Shown here in pieces: positions 1 to 7,596 of a stretch of 34,765 nt of DNA (positions within the stretch are counted from its first letter, which is position 1; every line of letters starts with the position of its first letter). This DNA comes from Chitinophagales bacterium (GTDB lineage: Bacteria > Bacteroidota > Bacteroidia > Chitinophagales > UBA8649): NCBI GenBank assembly GCA_020635995.1, contig JACJYS010000011.1, forward strand, positions 1 to 34,765. The letters run 5' to 3'. A model generated the notes under the pieces. It was given only the letters and a program-made list of their open reading frames with translations. It was not told the origin of the DNA and did not search any database. A program made the position numbers and the translations under genes.

Positions 1-137
1 TTTTTAGGAGTTGAGGTTATAATGGGTCGCTGAAAACTTAGTGCGATTCCCTGACTGCCGTCAGGCAAGTTTTGTAACTTTTCTACTAAAGAAAAGTTAA
101 TGTAAAATACTTCATGGGTATCTTTACGGATAGTCAT
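1..137 (-). CDS. Partial hypothetical protein (N-terminal 45 residues)
   Basis: An open frame starts at the ATG complementary to 135-137 and runs off the left edge without a stop; it begins MTIRKDTHEVFYINFSLV. I do not recognise a family from 45 residues. It is divergent from hppD, with 115 nt between the start codons. The coding strand contains the small palindrome CCTGACGGCAGTCAGG near 50-66, which gives the residues LPDGSQG; palindromes of this kind are often mobile repeats in Bacteroidota, so the frame could be repeat-invaded or spurious. No signal peptide is visible. Confidence 0.5.
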   Translation of the reverse strand, partial: MTIRKDTHEVFYINFSLVEKLQNLPDGSQGIALSFQRPIITSTPK

Positions 138-155
138 AATTATTTGTGTATTTAT

Positions 156-189
156 AATAGCTCTTATCTCAATATAGATAAGAGCTATT
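156..189. terminator. Perfect 14-bp hairpin in a divergent intergenic region
   Basis: Arms AATAGCTCTTATCT (156-169) and AGATAAGAGCTATT (176-189) are perfectly complementary around a 6-nt loop and are followed on the plus strand by GTTTTTGG. The shape fits an intrinsic terminator reading rightward, but no plus-strand gene lies upstream in the window, and the element sits just upstream of the likely hppD promoter. It could block antisense or leftover transcription, or act as an operator or structured leader element. Confidence 0.5.
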
Positions 190-220
190 GTTTTTGGTTT
201 TAAAAATCTTAATTAATTAC

Positions 221-228
221 TATCTTTG
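221..228 (+). promoter_or_regulatory. Bacteroidota -7 box for hppD
   Basis: TATCTTTG matches the phylum's TAnnTTTG -7 consensus and lies 24 nt before the hppD ATG. A TTG at 194-196 could be the -33 element, although its 24-nt spacing is slightly long. Inferred from sequence only. Confidence 0.5.
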
Positions 229-252
229 TAATCAATCAAAAATAATCAAACC

Positions 253-1386
253 ATGGAAGTAACCAAATCAAAATTTAAAGACAAATTAGTAGATGCCGAA
301 GATTTTTTGCCCTTATTAGGCACCGACCATTTAGAGTTTTACTGTGGCAATGCAAAGCAATCTGCTTACTATTATCAATCGGCTTTTGGGTTTAACTTAG
401 TAGCTTATTCTGGCTTAGAAACGGGAAATAGAACATCAACTTCTTATGTGCTTCAACAAGGTAAAATAAGACTGGTGGTTACCTCTCCAATGCATCCCGA
501 TAGTGAAATAAACGATTTTATAGCAACACATGGCGATGGCGTAAAAGTTTTAGCTCTTTGGGTAGATGATGCTACTAAAAGTTGGGAAGAAACAACTAAG
601 CGTGGAGCAAAATCAGTAATGAAGCCTACCACTTTTAAAGATGAAGATGGAGAAGTAATAATAGCAGCTATTGAAACTTATGGAGATACTATTCATAAAT
701 TTGTAGAACGAAAAAATTACAAAGGAGCATTTTTACCGGGTTTTAAAGCTAAAAAATCTAATTTTGAAATAAAGCCTACGGGTTTAGAGTATGTTGACCA
801 TTGTGTAGGAAACGTAGAATTGGGTAGTATGGATAAATGGGTGGAATTTTACGAAAAAGTAATGGGTTTTGGCTTATTACTTACTTTTGATGATAATGAT
901 ATTTCTACAGAATATACTGCATTAATGAGTAAGGTGGTAAGCAATGGCAATGGCTATGTTAAGTTTCCAATAAATGAGCCGGCTAAAGGCAAGAAAAAAT
1001 CGCAGGTAGAGGAATATTTAGATTTTTACCACAGTGCAGGAGTGCAGCATATAGCTGTAGCTACTAAAGATATTATAAGTACCGTTACTGAAATGAGAAA
1101 AAGAGGCGTTGAGTTTTTAGAAGTTCCGGCAACATATTATGATGATTTATTTGAAAGAGTAGGTAAAATAAAAGAAGATATAGAAGTACTTAAAGATTTG
1201 AACATTCTTGTAGATAATGATGATGAAGGATATTTGTTGCAATTATTTACAAAACCAGTACAAGATAGACCTACGTTATTTTTTGAAATCATACAAAGAG
1301 AAGGGGCTCAATCTTTTGGAAAAGGAAACTTTAAAGCTTTGTTTGAAGCTATAGAAAGAGAACAAGCTAATAGAGGAACTTTATAA
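253..1386 (+). CDS. hppD: 4-hydroxyphenylpyruvate dioxygenase
   Basis: This non-haem Fe(II) enzyme converts 4-hydroxyphenylpyruvate to homogentisate in cytosolic tyrosine catabolism. The 377-residue length is normal for the family. Two VOC (glyoxalase-fold) domains are visible, about residues 20-155 and 178-345. The iron ligands can be assigned as H183 (VDHCVGN), H266 (VQHIAVA) and E345 (LFFEIIQREGAQSFG); the C-terminal GKGNFKALFEAIEREQ helix that closes the active site is intact. The ATG at 253 is preceded by a -7 box at 221-228. No homogentisate dioxygenase lies beside it, so the rest of the pathway must be elsewhere. A REP-like palindrome begins 20 nt after the stop and may end transcription. 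Confidence 0.97.
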   Translation: MEVTKSKFKDKLVDAEDFLPLLGTDHLEFYCGNAKQSAYYYQSAFGFNLVAYSGLETGNRTSTSYVLQQGKIRLVVTSPMHPDSEINDFIATHGDGVKVLALWVDDATKSWEETTKRGAKSVMKPTTFKDEDGEVIIAAIETYGDTIHKFVERKNYKGAFLPGFKAKKSNFEIKPTGLEYVDHCVGNVELGSMDKWVEFYEKVMGFGLLLTFDDNDISTEYTALMSKVVSNGNGYVKFPINEPAKGKKKSQVEEYLDFYHSAGVQHIAVATKDIISTVTEMRKRGVEFLEVPATYYDDLFERVGKIKEDIEVLKDLNILVDNDDEGYLLQLFTKPVQDRPTLFFEIIQREGAQSFGKGNFKALFEAIEREQANRGTL

Positions 1387-1406
1387 TTATTATTGTTTCT
1401 AAATTT

Positions 1407-1443
1407 ATACTCGTGCCACGACTTCAAGTCGTGGCACGAGTAT
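1407..1443. repeat. REP-like intergenic palindrome, copy 1
   Basis: Perfect 18-bp arms (1407-1424 and 1426-1443) surround a single central C; the core reads ACTCGTGCCACGACTT then its complement. It lies 20 nt downstream of hppD. Degenerate copies occur at 12267-12299 and 16628-16660, so this is a dispersed family and not just a local terminator, although the stem could terminate transcription in both directions. Confidence 0.9.
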
Positions 1444-1483
1444 TTTTAGTGTTTTTGTATGCAAAATTGTTTATTTTTAAAAA

Positions 1484-1780
1484 GTGAAAAATAAAAAACA
1501 AAATATTCAACCTGTGGTAGTGGCTACTTTTGCTACGGAAATAGATATGGCTCATGTACGCAATAAGTTAGAATCTTTTGGTATAGAAACATTTACGCAA
1601 CACGAAAATATAGCTGCATTAAGAGAATTTACTTCAAGTGCTTACAATGGTGTAAAACTATTAGTTTTGCCTAAAGACTACGAGCAAGCCATGAATTATC
1701 TTATAGAAATAGGGCATTACAAAGCAAAAGATTTTGAACCTAATTGGTTAGAAAAATTTCTGAATAAATTATTTGGTTAA
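1484..1780 (+). CDS. DUF2007-type small protein
   Basis: A 98-residue soluble protein resembling the DUF2007 'putative signal transducing protein' family: an N-terminal beta strand (QPVVVATFATEIDMAHVRN), a helix, then the strand GVKLLVLPKDYEQAMNYL, a ferredoxin-like fold also seen in amino-acid-sensing domains. Biological role unknown. The frame opens with GTG at 1484; there is no upstream in-frame ATG, so the start is uncertain. Its TAA (1778-1780) and the stop of the converging minus-strand ArsC-like gene (1777-1779) share the palindrome TTAA, so the two genes end on top of each other with no room for a terminator. Confidence 0.75.
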   Translation: MKNKKQNIQPVVVATFATEIDMAHVRNKLESFGIETFTQHENIAALREFTSSAYNGVKLLVLPKDYEQAMNYLIEIGHYKAKDFEPNWLEKFLNKLFG

Positions 1781-2133
1781 GCTAAGGCTTTCTTAATGTC
1801 TTCTACCACTTTTTTGCTGTTTCCTATAAAAATGGCATTACCAATAATTGCAACAGGACGTTTTAAAAAAGTATATTCTTCTAAAATATATTTTTTATAG
1901 TCGCTTTCAGTTAGTGTTTTATCTTTTAAACCTAAACTTTTGTATTTCATTGCTTTACGGCTAAATAAAGCTTCATAACTTCCTGCCATTTTTCCCATTT
2001 CGGCAAGTTGTTTTTCAGTTATGGGTTCTTCTTTTATGTTTTGCAACTCAAAGCCATGTTTTTCAGCTTCTATTTCTTTTAATATTCGCTGGCAAGTGCT
2101 ACAAGTTTTTAAGTAGTATATTTTTTTAGTCAT
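1777..2133 (-). CDS. ArsC/Spx-family thioredoxin-fold protein
   Basis: A 118-residue protein of the ArsC/Spx/YffB family. A CxxC pair (TCSTCQ, C11 and C14) follows the first beta strand, and the family's Arg-Pro motif is present in FLKRPVAIIGN near residue 92. Members are arsenate reductases, redox-sensing RNA polymerase-binding regulators, or uncharacterised reductases; the sequence alone does not decide, and no ars genes are nearby. It is the last gene of the minus-strand run starting at ribD: its ATG overlaps the sufE stop by one nucleotide (TAATG), implying translational coupling. Pairing with SufE would fit a redox or sulfur-related housekeeping role. Confidence 0.85.
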   Translation of the reverse strand: MTKKIYYLKTCSTCQRILKEIEAEKHGFELQNIKEEPITEKQLAEMGKMAGSYEALFSRKAMKYKSLGLKDKTLTESDYKKYILEEYTFLKRPVAIIGNAIFIGNSKKVVEDIKKALA

Positions 2134-2546
2134 TATTTCTGATTGTATTTCTCTGCAAAAGCTTTCATTTGTTGTATCATAGCTGTTAAACCATTGCTAC
2201 GCTGCGAGCTTAAATGCTCATGTAAATTTATTTCTTTTATAAAACTTAAAGGATGTTGAACCACTTCTTGAGGAGTTAACCCCGATAAAACACTTATAAG
2301 CATAGCTACTATTCCTTTGGTAATTACTGTGTTGCTATCAGCTTCATAATATATTTTGCCGTCTTTTTCGTAGGGGTGTAGCCACACTTTACTTTGGCAA
2401 CCTTTTACTAAAAGTTCATCTATTTTATAAATATCATTTAACGGTGGCAGTTCGTTCCCTATAGTTATTATATGCTCATATTTATCCATGGGGTCGTCAA
2501 ATAGTGCAAATTCATCTACTATTTCTTGTTCTACTGTGCTAAGCAT
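2133..2546 (-). CDS. sufE: SufE-family sulfur acceptor protein
   Basis: SufE accepts the persulfide sulfur from cysteine desulfurase SufS and passes it to Fe-S cluster assembly in the cytosol. The 137 residues match the family length; the acceptor cysteine is C50 in LLVKGCQSKVW, and the following GKIYYEADSNTVITKGIVAMLISVLSG region (about residues 63-89) is characteristic. There is no sufS or sufBCD next to it. The start lies 1 nt from the stop of the upstream protease gene (TAATATG), and the stop overlaps the next ATG, so expression is probably coupled along the ribD-to-arsC run. Confidence 0.93.
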   Translation of the reverse strand: MLSTVEQEIVDEFALFDDPMDKYEHIITIGNELPPLNDIYKIDELLVKGCQSKVWLHPYEKDGKIYYEADSNTVITKGIVAMLISVLSGLTPQEVVQHPLSFIKEINLHEHLSSQRSNGLTAMIQQMKAFAEKYNQK

Positions 2547-2547
2547 A

Positions 2548-4569
2548 TTATCTTTTTGTTATTTTAAACCTATAAGTGCTGTTATTAGTTTGCAAAACTA
2601 TAAAATAGATGGCTTTACTTAATTCATTTGTAGGTATAGTATGTGTTCTTTCTGTAAAACTTTCTTCATGTACTAACTTGCCAAAAGCATTAAAAATTTG
2701 ATAGTTTGCTTCTTTAAATCTTTCTGCTTCAATACTAAATTTTAAAGGTGTAGAATTACTAAAATTAGCAGAATTTAAAAGTTTTACTTCTCCATTATTA
2801 TAGTAAGATTCTTTTATGTCGGAATAAAAATTATTGCAATCGCCCACTAAAAATTTTCTATTGAAAAGTACATTAAAAATATCGCAACGATAGGTTTCGC
2901 CAAAAAGTAAACTATCTATAGTAAACAAATTCATTAGAGATTGATAAATACTTATGTTTGGTGTGTTGTAGTACATTAATTCTATGGCAAATTTATCGGC
3001 ATTAGTTTTTCCAATATTTAACAATAAATCTGTCATAACCGTACTCCAAATTTCGCCATTATAATATATGTTTTGAGCGTTTGAAATATCTAAAGCCGTT
3101 TTTGAAGAATTAGCATCTCGTCCGCTCCAAAACTCATTGTGTCCGTCCCAGCTAAAAACTTCATTCCATTTATAATTGCTATATCCTTTTGAGTAAGAAA
3201 CGGCAACATAATCGCCAAAACCTTCATCTATTGCATTTCTTTGCGAACCCGAGTTAGAGCCCGGAGCAGCAAAATGACTTATGGCGTGTCCGTATTCGTG
3301 TATAATTACATCTGCATCTTCTGCATCATCTACACCACCTTCTCCAAATATTAATCTTAAGGGAGTAGCTGGCGAAAAAAATGAATTATCCGCTCCATTA
3401 TTTCCATGTGTATCTACAGAAATTTGCGAAGCATCTAAATCTGTAAAACCTAACGATTGCCAGTAATTTCTATAATTATTTAAGTGGTAAAATGCATTTA
3501 TATCTTCAAAACCAAGTTCGTTTCTTGTAAAAAGCATGGTGTCGGTATTGCTTTGAGCTACATTAGTGGAGGGAGCACTTAATTCGGTTATTTTAAAAGC
3601 ATTGTTTTCTAAATAGAAAGTGCCAGCGTTATATGTTCCCATAAAATTTACCCACGCTTGTTGGTTAGCTAAAGTAGGGTAATTATAATCTTCCGTAATC
3701 AACTGAGTTGTTTTTCCACTTAAATTATCTGTAATGGCAGTGTTGTAGCCTAATATACCGCCTAAACCATTAAAATAAATATTTTCAAAATATTGATACA
3801 GCGTATTTCCCGAATAATTATTGACATAACTTTCTGTGCCTACATTAAACTGCTGGCTGTAAATAGTATAATTTATAGCATTAAAAGTAACGGTGCTACC
3901 GGAGCTGTTACTTTGGTTTTGCAAAACCAAAACACTAGTGTCTTTTGCGTAGGCATCTTGATACAAGCCACCGTAATTATTATTAGAACTGGTTAATGGA
4001 TCCGGCAAAAAAACTTTTGCGTGTATGGTAGTATCTGAATGGTATTTTAAAGTGTTTTCAAAAAAAGAATGGTCGTTTAAGGTGTATTTAACGTTGTAAA
4101 TGTCTGCTTTTTCATTAATAATTGTATCTCTTTTTGCAGTCAATAACGCATCATTTTGACAGAGTAAAACATTATTTTCTGAACTATTAAAAGATGTAAG
4201 ATTGAAATTATTCCAAATTTCTTTGCTTGGTATATTATTCTGAATTTTAAAAGGCATTCCATTTTTAGAGGTGTGTACTTTTACCCAACAAAATTCTACA
4301 GGAATATTTTTATAAGCCACTTGAAAAGTATAATGTTTAGCACTTAAACTATTTGTAGCAAATACTAAATTAAGCGAAAGATTCTGATATTGACTCAGCG
4401 AAAGTACTTTAAAAACAATACTTTTTATGTCATTATTGTTGTTAGATTCATTTATGCTAAGCACTTTATTTTCGTAGGGGAAAGTGTAGTTTCCTAAATT
4501 TTGACTATTTGCCCAAAAACTTATCAAAACCAAACACAGCAACAATTTTATTTTAAAAGGAATATTCAT
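2548..4569 (-). CDS. Secreted M36/thermolysin-like metalloprotease with T9SS sorting domain
   Basis: A 673-residue exported zinc endopeptidase. Residues 1-22 form a signal peptide; about 45-115 resembles an FTP-type propeptide; the gluzincin zinc site is H424-E-Y-G-H428 with the third ligand region IDEGFGDYVAVS (E449), matching M36/M4 peptidases. The last ~75 residues (FSNSTPLKFSIEAE ... YRFKITKR) form a type A C-terminal secretion/sorting domain, so the protein is expected to cross the outer membrane through the type IX system. Likely a nutrient-acquiring protease. Oddly, it sits in the middle of a housekeeping run with 1-nt junctions on both sides (TAATG with yigZ upstream, TAATATG with sufE downstream). 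Confidence 0.9.
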   Translation of the reverse strand: MNIPFKIKLLLCLVLISFWANSQNLGNYTFPYENKVLSINESNNNNDIKSIVFKVLSLSQYQNLSLNLVFATNSLSAKHYTFQVAYKNIPVEFCWVKVHTSKNGMPFKIQNNIPSKEIWNNFNLTSFNSSENNVLLCQNDALLTAKRDTIINEKADIYNVKYTLNDHSFFENTLKYHSDTTIHAKVFLPDPLTSSNNNYGGLYQDAYAKDTSVLVLQNQSNSSGSTVTFNAINYTIYSQQFNVGTESYVNNYSGNTLYQYFENIYFNGLGGILGYNTAITDNLSGKTTQLITEDYNYPTLANQQAWVNFMGTYNAGTFYLENNAFKITELSAPSTNVAQSNTDTMLFTRNELGFEDINAFYHLNNYRNYWQSLGFTDLDASQISVDTHGNNGADNSFFSPATPLRLIFGEGGVDDAEDADVIIHEYGHAISHFAAPGSNSGSQRNAIDEGFGDYVAVSYSKGYSNYKWNEVFSWDGHNEFWSGRDANSSKTALDISNAQNIYYNGEIWSTVMTDLLLNIGKTNADKFAIELMYYNTPNISIYQSLMNLFTIDSLLFGETYRCDIFNVLFNRKFLVGDCNNFYSDIKESYYNNGEVKLLNSANFSNSTPLKFSIEAERFKEANYQIFNAFGKLVHEESFTERTHTIPTNELSKAIYFIVLQTNNSTYRFKITKR

Positions 4570-5177
4570 TATTTATCTAAGTTAGTTATTTTGTAGTTAT
4601 TATTACTTAACCATTGGTTTAAATCGTCAAAAATTGACAAAGGTATTTCAAAAGATATATTGCAAGTTTCATTATACACTTCATTCCAAGTGTCTATACC
4701 TATTGATTTTAAATGGTTAAATAAATCATTTACTTGAGTATAAGTACAGCTTATTTTTAGGGTTTTAGTTATTTCTTTTTCTATAATTTTTGCATTTTCA
4801 AAAGCATTGTGTGCCGCTTTTTTATAAGCATTAATTAAGCCGGAAACGCCCAAATTTGTTCCTCCATAAAAACGGACTACTACACACAGCACATTACTTA
4901 AATTGAAAGAATCTATTTGTCCTAAAATAGGTCTTCCTGCCGAGCCACTTGGCTCTCCATCGTCATTAGCTCTAAAATTATTTTTGTCGGTTCCTATTCT
5001 GTAAGCATAGCAATGGTGAGTAGCTTTAGGATATTGTTCTTTTAGTTTTTCTAAGTATTTTTTTACATCATTTTCCGTATAAACATTGTAGGCGTATGCA
5101 TAAAATTTTGAACCTTTATCTTCAAAATAACCTTCGCTGGCTTTGCTTAAATTAAAATAGTAGTACAATGTTTTCAT
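4569..5177 (-). CDS. YigZ/IMPACT-family protein
   Basis: A 202-residue member of the YigZ (UPF0029/IMPACT) family. The N-terminal domain carries the signature DDGEPSGSAGRPILGQI (about residues 75-91), followed by VVVRFYGGTNLGVSGLI; the C-terminal ~70 residues form the family's ferredoxin-like domain. Bacterial members are conserved but of uncertain biochemical role; the eukaryotic homologue IMPACT modulates GCN2 and translation. The gene's start lies inside the end of the EamA transporter gene (26-nt overlap), and its stop overlaps the protease ATG. Confidence 0.92.
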   Translation of the reverse strand: MKTLYYYFNLSKASEGYFEDKGSKFYAYAYNVYTENDVKKYLEKLKEQYPKATHHCYAYRIGTDKNNFRANDDGEPSGSAGRPILGQIDSFNLSNVLCVVVRFYGGTNLGVSGLINAYKKAAHNAFENAKIIEKEITKTLKISCTYTQVNDLFNHLKSIGIDTWNEVYNETCNISFEIPLSIFDDLNQWLSNNNYKITNLDK

Positions 5178-6039
5178 AGTACATTAGTATGATGGAAATA
5201 ATGGCTAAAATAAAACCTACAATATTGAGTGGGCTTAATTTTTCTTTAAAAAATACTATAGCTAAAAGTGTTGAAAGCATTACAATTCCTATATTGTTGG
5301 CAGGGAAAACTACTACACTTTTCGCAGGGAAAGCGTTTAAGGTTTTAAAGAGAAAATATATTGAAAAATAGTTTGGAATACCTAAAATTATACCGCCTAA
5401 AATATTTTTTTTGTTAAACAACCATTCTTTTTTCTTAGCAAATTGAATTAAAGATGCCAAAAAACCAATAGTGCCGGCAGTAATAAACAATATAATGATA
5501 AAAAACTCAGTATTGCCTTTAGGGAAATATGTTTTCTCTGCATATTGAACAATGGCATCGCTTATGCCGCTTCCCACAAAAATAATTATGGGAAATAAGA
5601 ATAGCCATTTTTGAGTAGTTTGTCCTACTTTATTGATTTTTATAGAACTAAAAATTAAGGCAAATAAAGTTAGTGCTATGCCTATAAATTTAATGGTGCT
5701 TATATGTTCTTGATAAAGAGAAAAAGCTAATATAATAGGGAGTATATATCCCAATTTCATGGCAATGGTAGAAACGTTAATGCCCATTTTTTGTGTGGTA
5801 ACGCCTATAAGAAAAAATAAACCTATAAAAAGTGTTCCTAACAATAATGCAAAAGGCAACCAAGAGTCAAATGCTTGTGTTTTTTGGTTAATATCATTAA
5901 TAAAAAGCAAGCCGATTAAAGCTGCTGTATAATAATTAATAACAATAGCATGCAAAGTGCTAATTTCATATTTTTTAAATAGCTTAAATACTACCATTAT
6001 GGCGGTAGAACTTATGATACTTAGCAGTAGCCAAATCAT
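5152..6039 (-). CDS. EamA/DMT-superfamily inner-membrane transporter
   Basis: A 295-residue, almost entirely hydrophobic protein with about ten predicted membrane helices in two EamA-like halves (start MIWLLLSIISSTAIMVVFKLF; second half beginning near KKNILGGIILGIPNY). Drug/metabolite transporter members move amino acids, nucleosides, cofactors or other small metabolites; the substrate cannot be read from sequence. Its ATG overlaps the ribD stop (ATGA, 4 nt), so a riboflavin-related substrate is conceivable but unproven. Its last codons overlap yigZ by 26 nt. Confidence 0.88.
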   Translation of the reverse strand: MIWLLLSIISSTAIMVVFKLFKKYEISTLHAIVINYYTAALIGLLFINDINQKTQAFDSWLPFALLLGTLFIGLFFLIGVTTQKMGINVSTIAMKLGYILPIILAFSLYQEHISTIKFIGIALTLFALIFSSIKINKVGQTTQKWLFLFPIIIFVGSGISDAIVQYAEKTYFPKGNTEFFIIILFITAGTIGFLASLIQFAKKKEWLFNKKNILGGIILGIPNYFSIYFLFKTLNAFPAKSVVVFPANNIGIVMLSTLLAIVFFKEKLSPLNIVGFILAIISIILMYYENIVLLF

Positions 6040-7070
6040 GCCTTAGCGTTTTTTAAAAGTTTGATAGTATCTGTACCAATTTTGTATTCTTCTGTAAAAA
6101 TTCCTTCTATTTTTGGTGCTTTAATTCCTTGTTTTAATTCATTAACGCCATGTAGTATTCGGGCTTCGTCCCATAAATTATTAGCTATAAATTCATTTAG
6201 CGTATATGCTCCGCCTTCTACTATTAATGAGTTTATTTCATGCTGATACAAATAATTTAAAACTTGTTTTACCACATTTTTTTCATCTGTTATACTAATT
6301 ATTGTATTGGTTTCAGTATCAATATTATATTCAAAATTTGAGAATAAAATGGTAGGATTTCCATCGGTAAAAACAATGGATTTTTCGTTTAGTTTTTGTT
6401 GCGTATTAATAATTATTCTTAGTGGATTTTTACCTGCCACTAATCGGGTATTCAATCTCGGATTATCAGTAATAATTGTGTTTTCTCCTACAAGTATGGC
6501 CATTTCTTGGCTTCTCCAACTGTGTACTAATGCTTTAGTTTTTTTGTTGGTTATCCAAAATTGTTCTTTATCAATAGGAGCAAAATAGCCATTTGGCGTT
6601 TGAGCCCATTTTAATATTATATAAGGTCTTTTTTTGGTGTGAAAAGTAAAAAAGCGTTTGTTTAATGCTGTAGCTTCTTTGGTAAGTATATTTTCTATTA
6701 CTTCTATGCCGGCATTTTTTAGTTTGGCAATTCCTTTTCCTGCCACTAAACTATTGGGATCTTGGCAGGCTAATACTACTTTTTTTATGCCTTTTTCTAT
6801 AATTAAATTACTGCACGGAGGTGTTTTACCAAAATGGCTACAAGGTTCTAAACTAACATATAGCGTGCTATTTTTTAATATTTCTGCATCATTAATTTGT
6901 TGTAAACAATTAACTTCAGCATGAGCACCGCCATAAGCAGAAGTATAAGCTTCAGATATTATTTTGTTTTGATAAACCAACACAGCACCTACACTTGGGT
7001 TGGGAGCTGCATTTCTCAATCCCTGTTTTGCTAATTGTAAGCATCTTTGCATGTAGTACTCATGGTTCAC
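6036..7070 (-). CDS. ribD: Bifunctional riboflavin biosynthesis deaminase/reductase
   Basis: RibD deaminates and then reduces the pyrimidine intermediate after GTP cyclohydrolase II in riboflavin synthesis. I place the start at the GTG complementary to 7068-7070, giving 344 residues, because family homology begins at NHEYYMQRCLQLA and a TATATTTG -7 box lies 4 nt upstream; the longer frame from 7160 would read through that promoter, and an ATG at 7052 is the other candidate. The deaminase zinc site is visible as HAE (H50, E52) and PCSHFGKTPPC (C77, C86). The reductase domain runs from about RPYIILKWAQTPNG to the end with the conserved LIVEGGAYTLNEFI. It heads the six-gene minus-strand run. Confidence 0.95.
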   Translation of the reverse strand: MNHEYYMQRCLQLAKQGLRNAAPNPSVGAVLVYQNKIISEAYTSAYGGAHAEVNCLQQINDAEILKNSTLYVSLEPCSHFGKTPPCSNLIIEKGIKKVVLACQDPNSLVAGKGIAKLKNAGIEVIENILTKEATALNKRFFTFHTKKRPYIILKWAQTPNGYFAPIDKEQFWITNKKTKALVHSWRSQEMAILVGENTIITDNPRLNTRLVAGKNPLRIIINTQQKLNEKSIVFTDGNPTILFSNFEYNIDTETNTIISITDEKNVVKQVLNYLYQHEINSLIVEGGAYTLNEFIANNLWDEARILHGVNELKQGIKAPKIEGIFTEEYKIGTDTIKLLKNAKA

Positions 7071-7074
7071 GGCA

Positions 7075-7108
7075 CAAATATAAGTAATGTACCTTTGCAA
7101 GAAAACAA
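7075..7108 (-). promoter_or_regulatory. Promoter of ribD, probably leaderless
   Basis: On the minus strand, TTG (7108-7106), 23 nt, then TATATTTG (7082-7075) fits the Bacteroidota -33/-7 pattern. Only TGCC separates the -7 box from the GTG start, so transcription should begin at or within a few nucleotides of the start codon. The nth gene has the same arrangement. Confidence 0.55.
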
Positions 7109-7206
7109 TTTGGAAATTTGGGAGTGAGCTTATACCGATTAGGAATATATAATAGTCCAATCTCGGCTACGCCTTATTGTACTAAATATATTGCTCTATC
7201 GGCATT

Positions 7207-7258
7207 TACCAATTGTCAACACAAAATAGATTAGACTATTTTGTGTTGACAATTGGTA
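7207..7258. repeat. Perfect 23-bp-arm inverted repeat
   Basis: Arms 7207-7229 (beginning TACCAATTGTCAACAC) and 7236-7258 are exactly complementary around the loop ATTAGA. There is no T-tract typical of a terminator on either side. The 12-mer AATTGTCAACAC recurs at 12015-12026 in another gene-poor stretch. It could be a small MITE-like or REP-like element. Confidence 0.85.
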
Positions 7259-7476
7259 TTATTTGCTAATTCCGTAACTGTCAGGTTGGGAGATGATTCA
7301 CTTGCCATGGTGCACCAACAGTTATACGTCTTTGCGAAAAAATTATGACAGAGGAGTAATTTTTGTGGCAATCTCATATAAGTAAAAAGATTGCCGGCAG
7401 GCAGACTTCTTCGTTCCGTTTCACTGCTCTTATCGTAATGCCGAACGAGATAGGAAAAAACCTTCCCCAAAACGTC

Positions 7477-7496
7477 ATTCCTGCGAAGGCAGGAAT
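7477..7496. repeat. Short widespread-type palindrome
   Basis: ATTCCTGC (7477-7484) and GCAGGAAT (7489-7496) flank GAAG, preceded by CGTC. This is the familiar 'GTCATTCCTGCGAAGGCAGG' class of intergenic palindrome found in many bacterial genomes; only one copy is present here. Confidence 0.7.
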
Positions 7497-7596
7497 CCCA
7501 GTCCCTCTCATCAGCTACACAACTAACAAGCTATTTAGCTATTCCACACTCTTTGCGTCTTAGCGAATTTGCGAGAAAATAATTTGAAAATATTAC

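Larger units (their letters stand above)
7161..7596. other. Gene-free mosaic of palindromic repeats
   Basis: No credible gene is present; the two short open frames here read across repeats. From left to right I see the 23-bp-arm inverted repeat at 7207-7258; an imperfect stem TAACTGT (7275-7281) plus GTTGG (7285-7289) against CCAAC and ACAGTTA (7315-7324), leading into GTTATACGTC; GGCAATCT (7367-7374) against AGATTGCC (7388-7395) followed by GCCGGCAGGCAG; and GTCATTCCTGCGAAGGCAGG at 7474-7493. The latter two resemble short palindromic repeats widespread in bacterial genomes. The region looks like a sink for small repeats between two converging-free minus-strand genes. Confidence 0.7.

Noticed and set aside
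7071..7160. N-terminal extension of RibD to 7160
   Set aside because: It would translate through the -33/-7 promoter and adds 30 residues not seen in the family; GTG at 7070 is favoured.
7231..7563. Short open frames on both strands in the ribD-sigma gap
   Set aside because: They read through palindromic repeats, lack homology-like sequence, and overlap each other.
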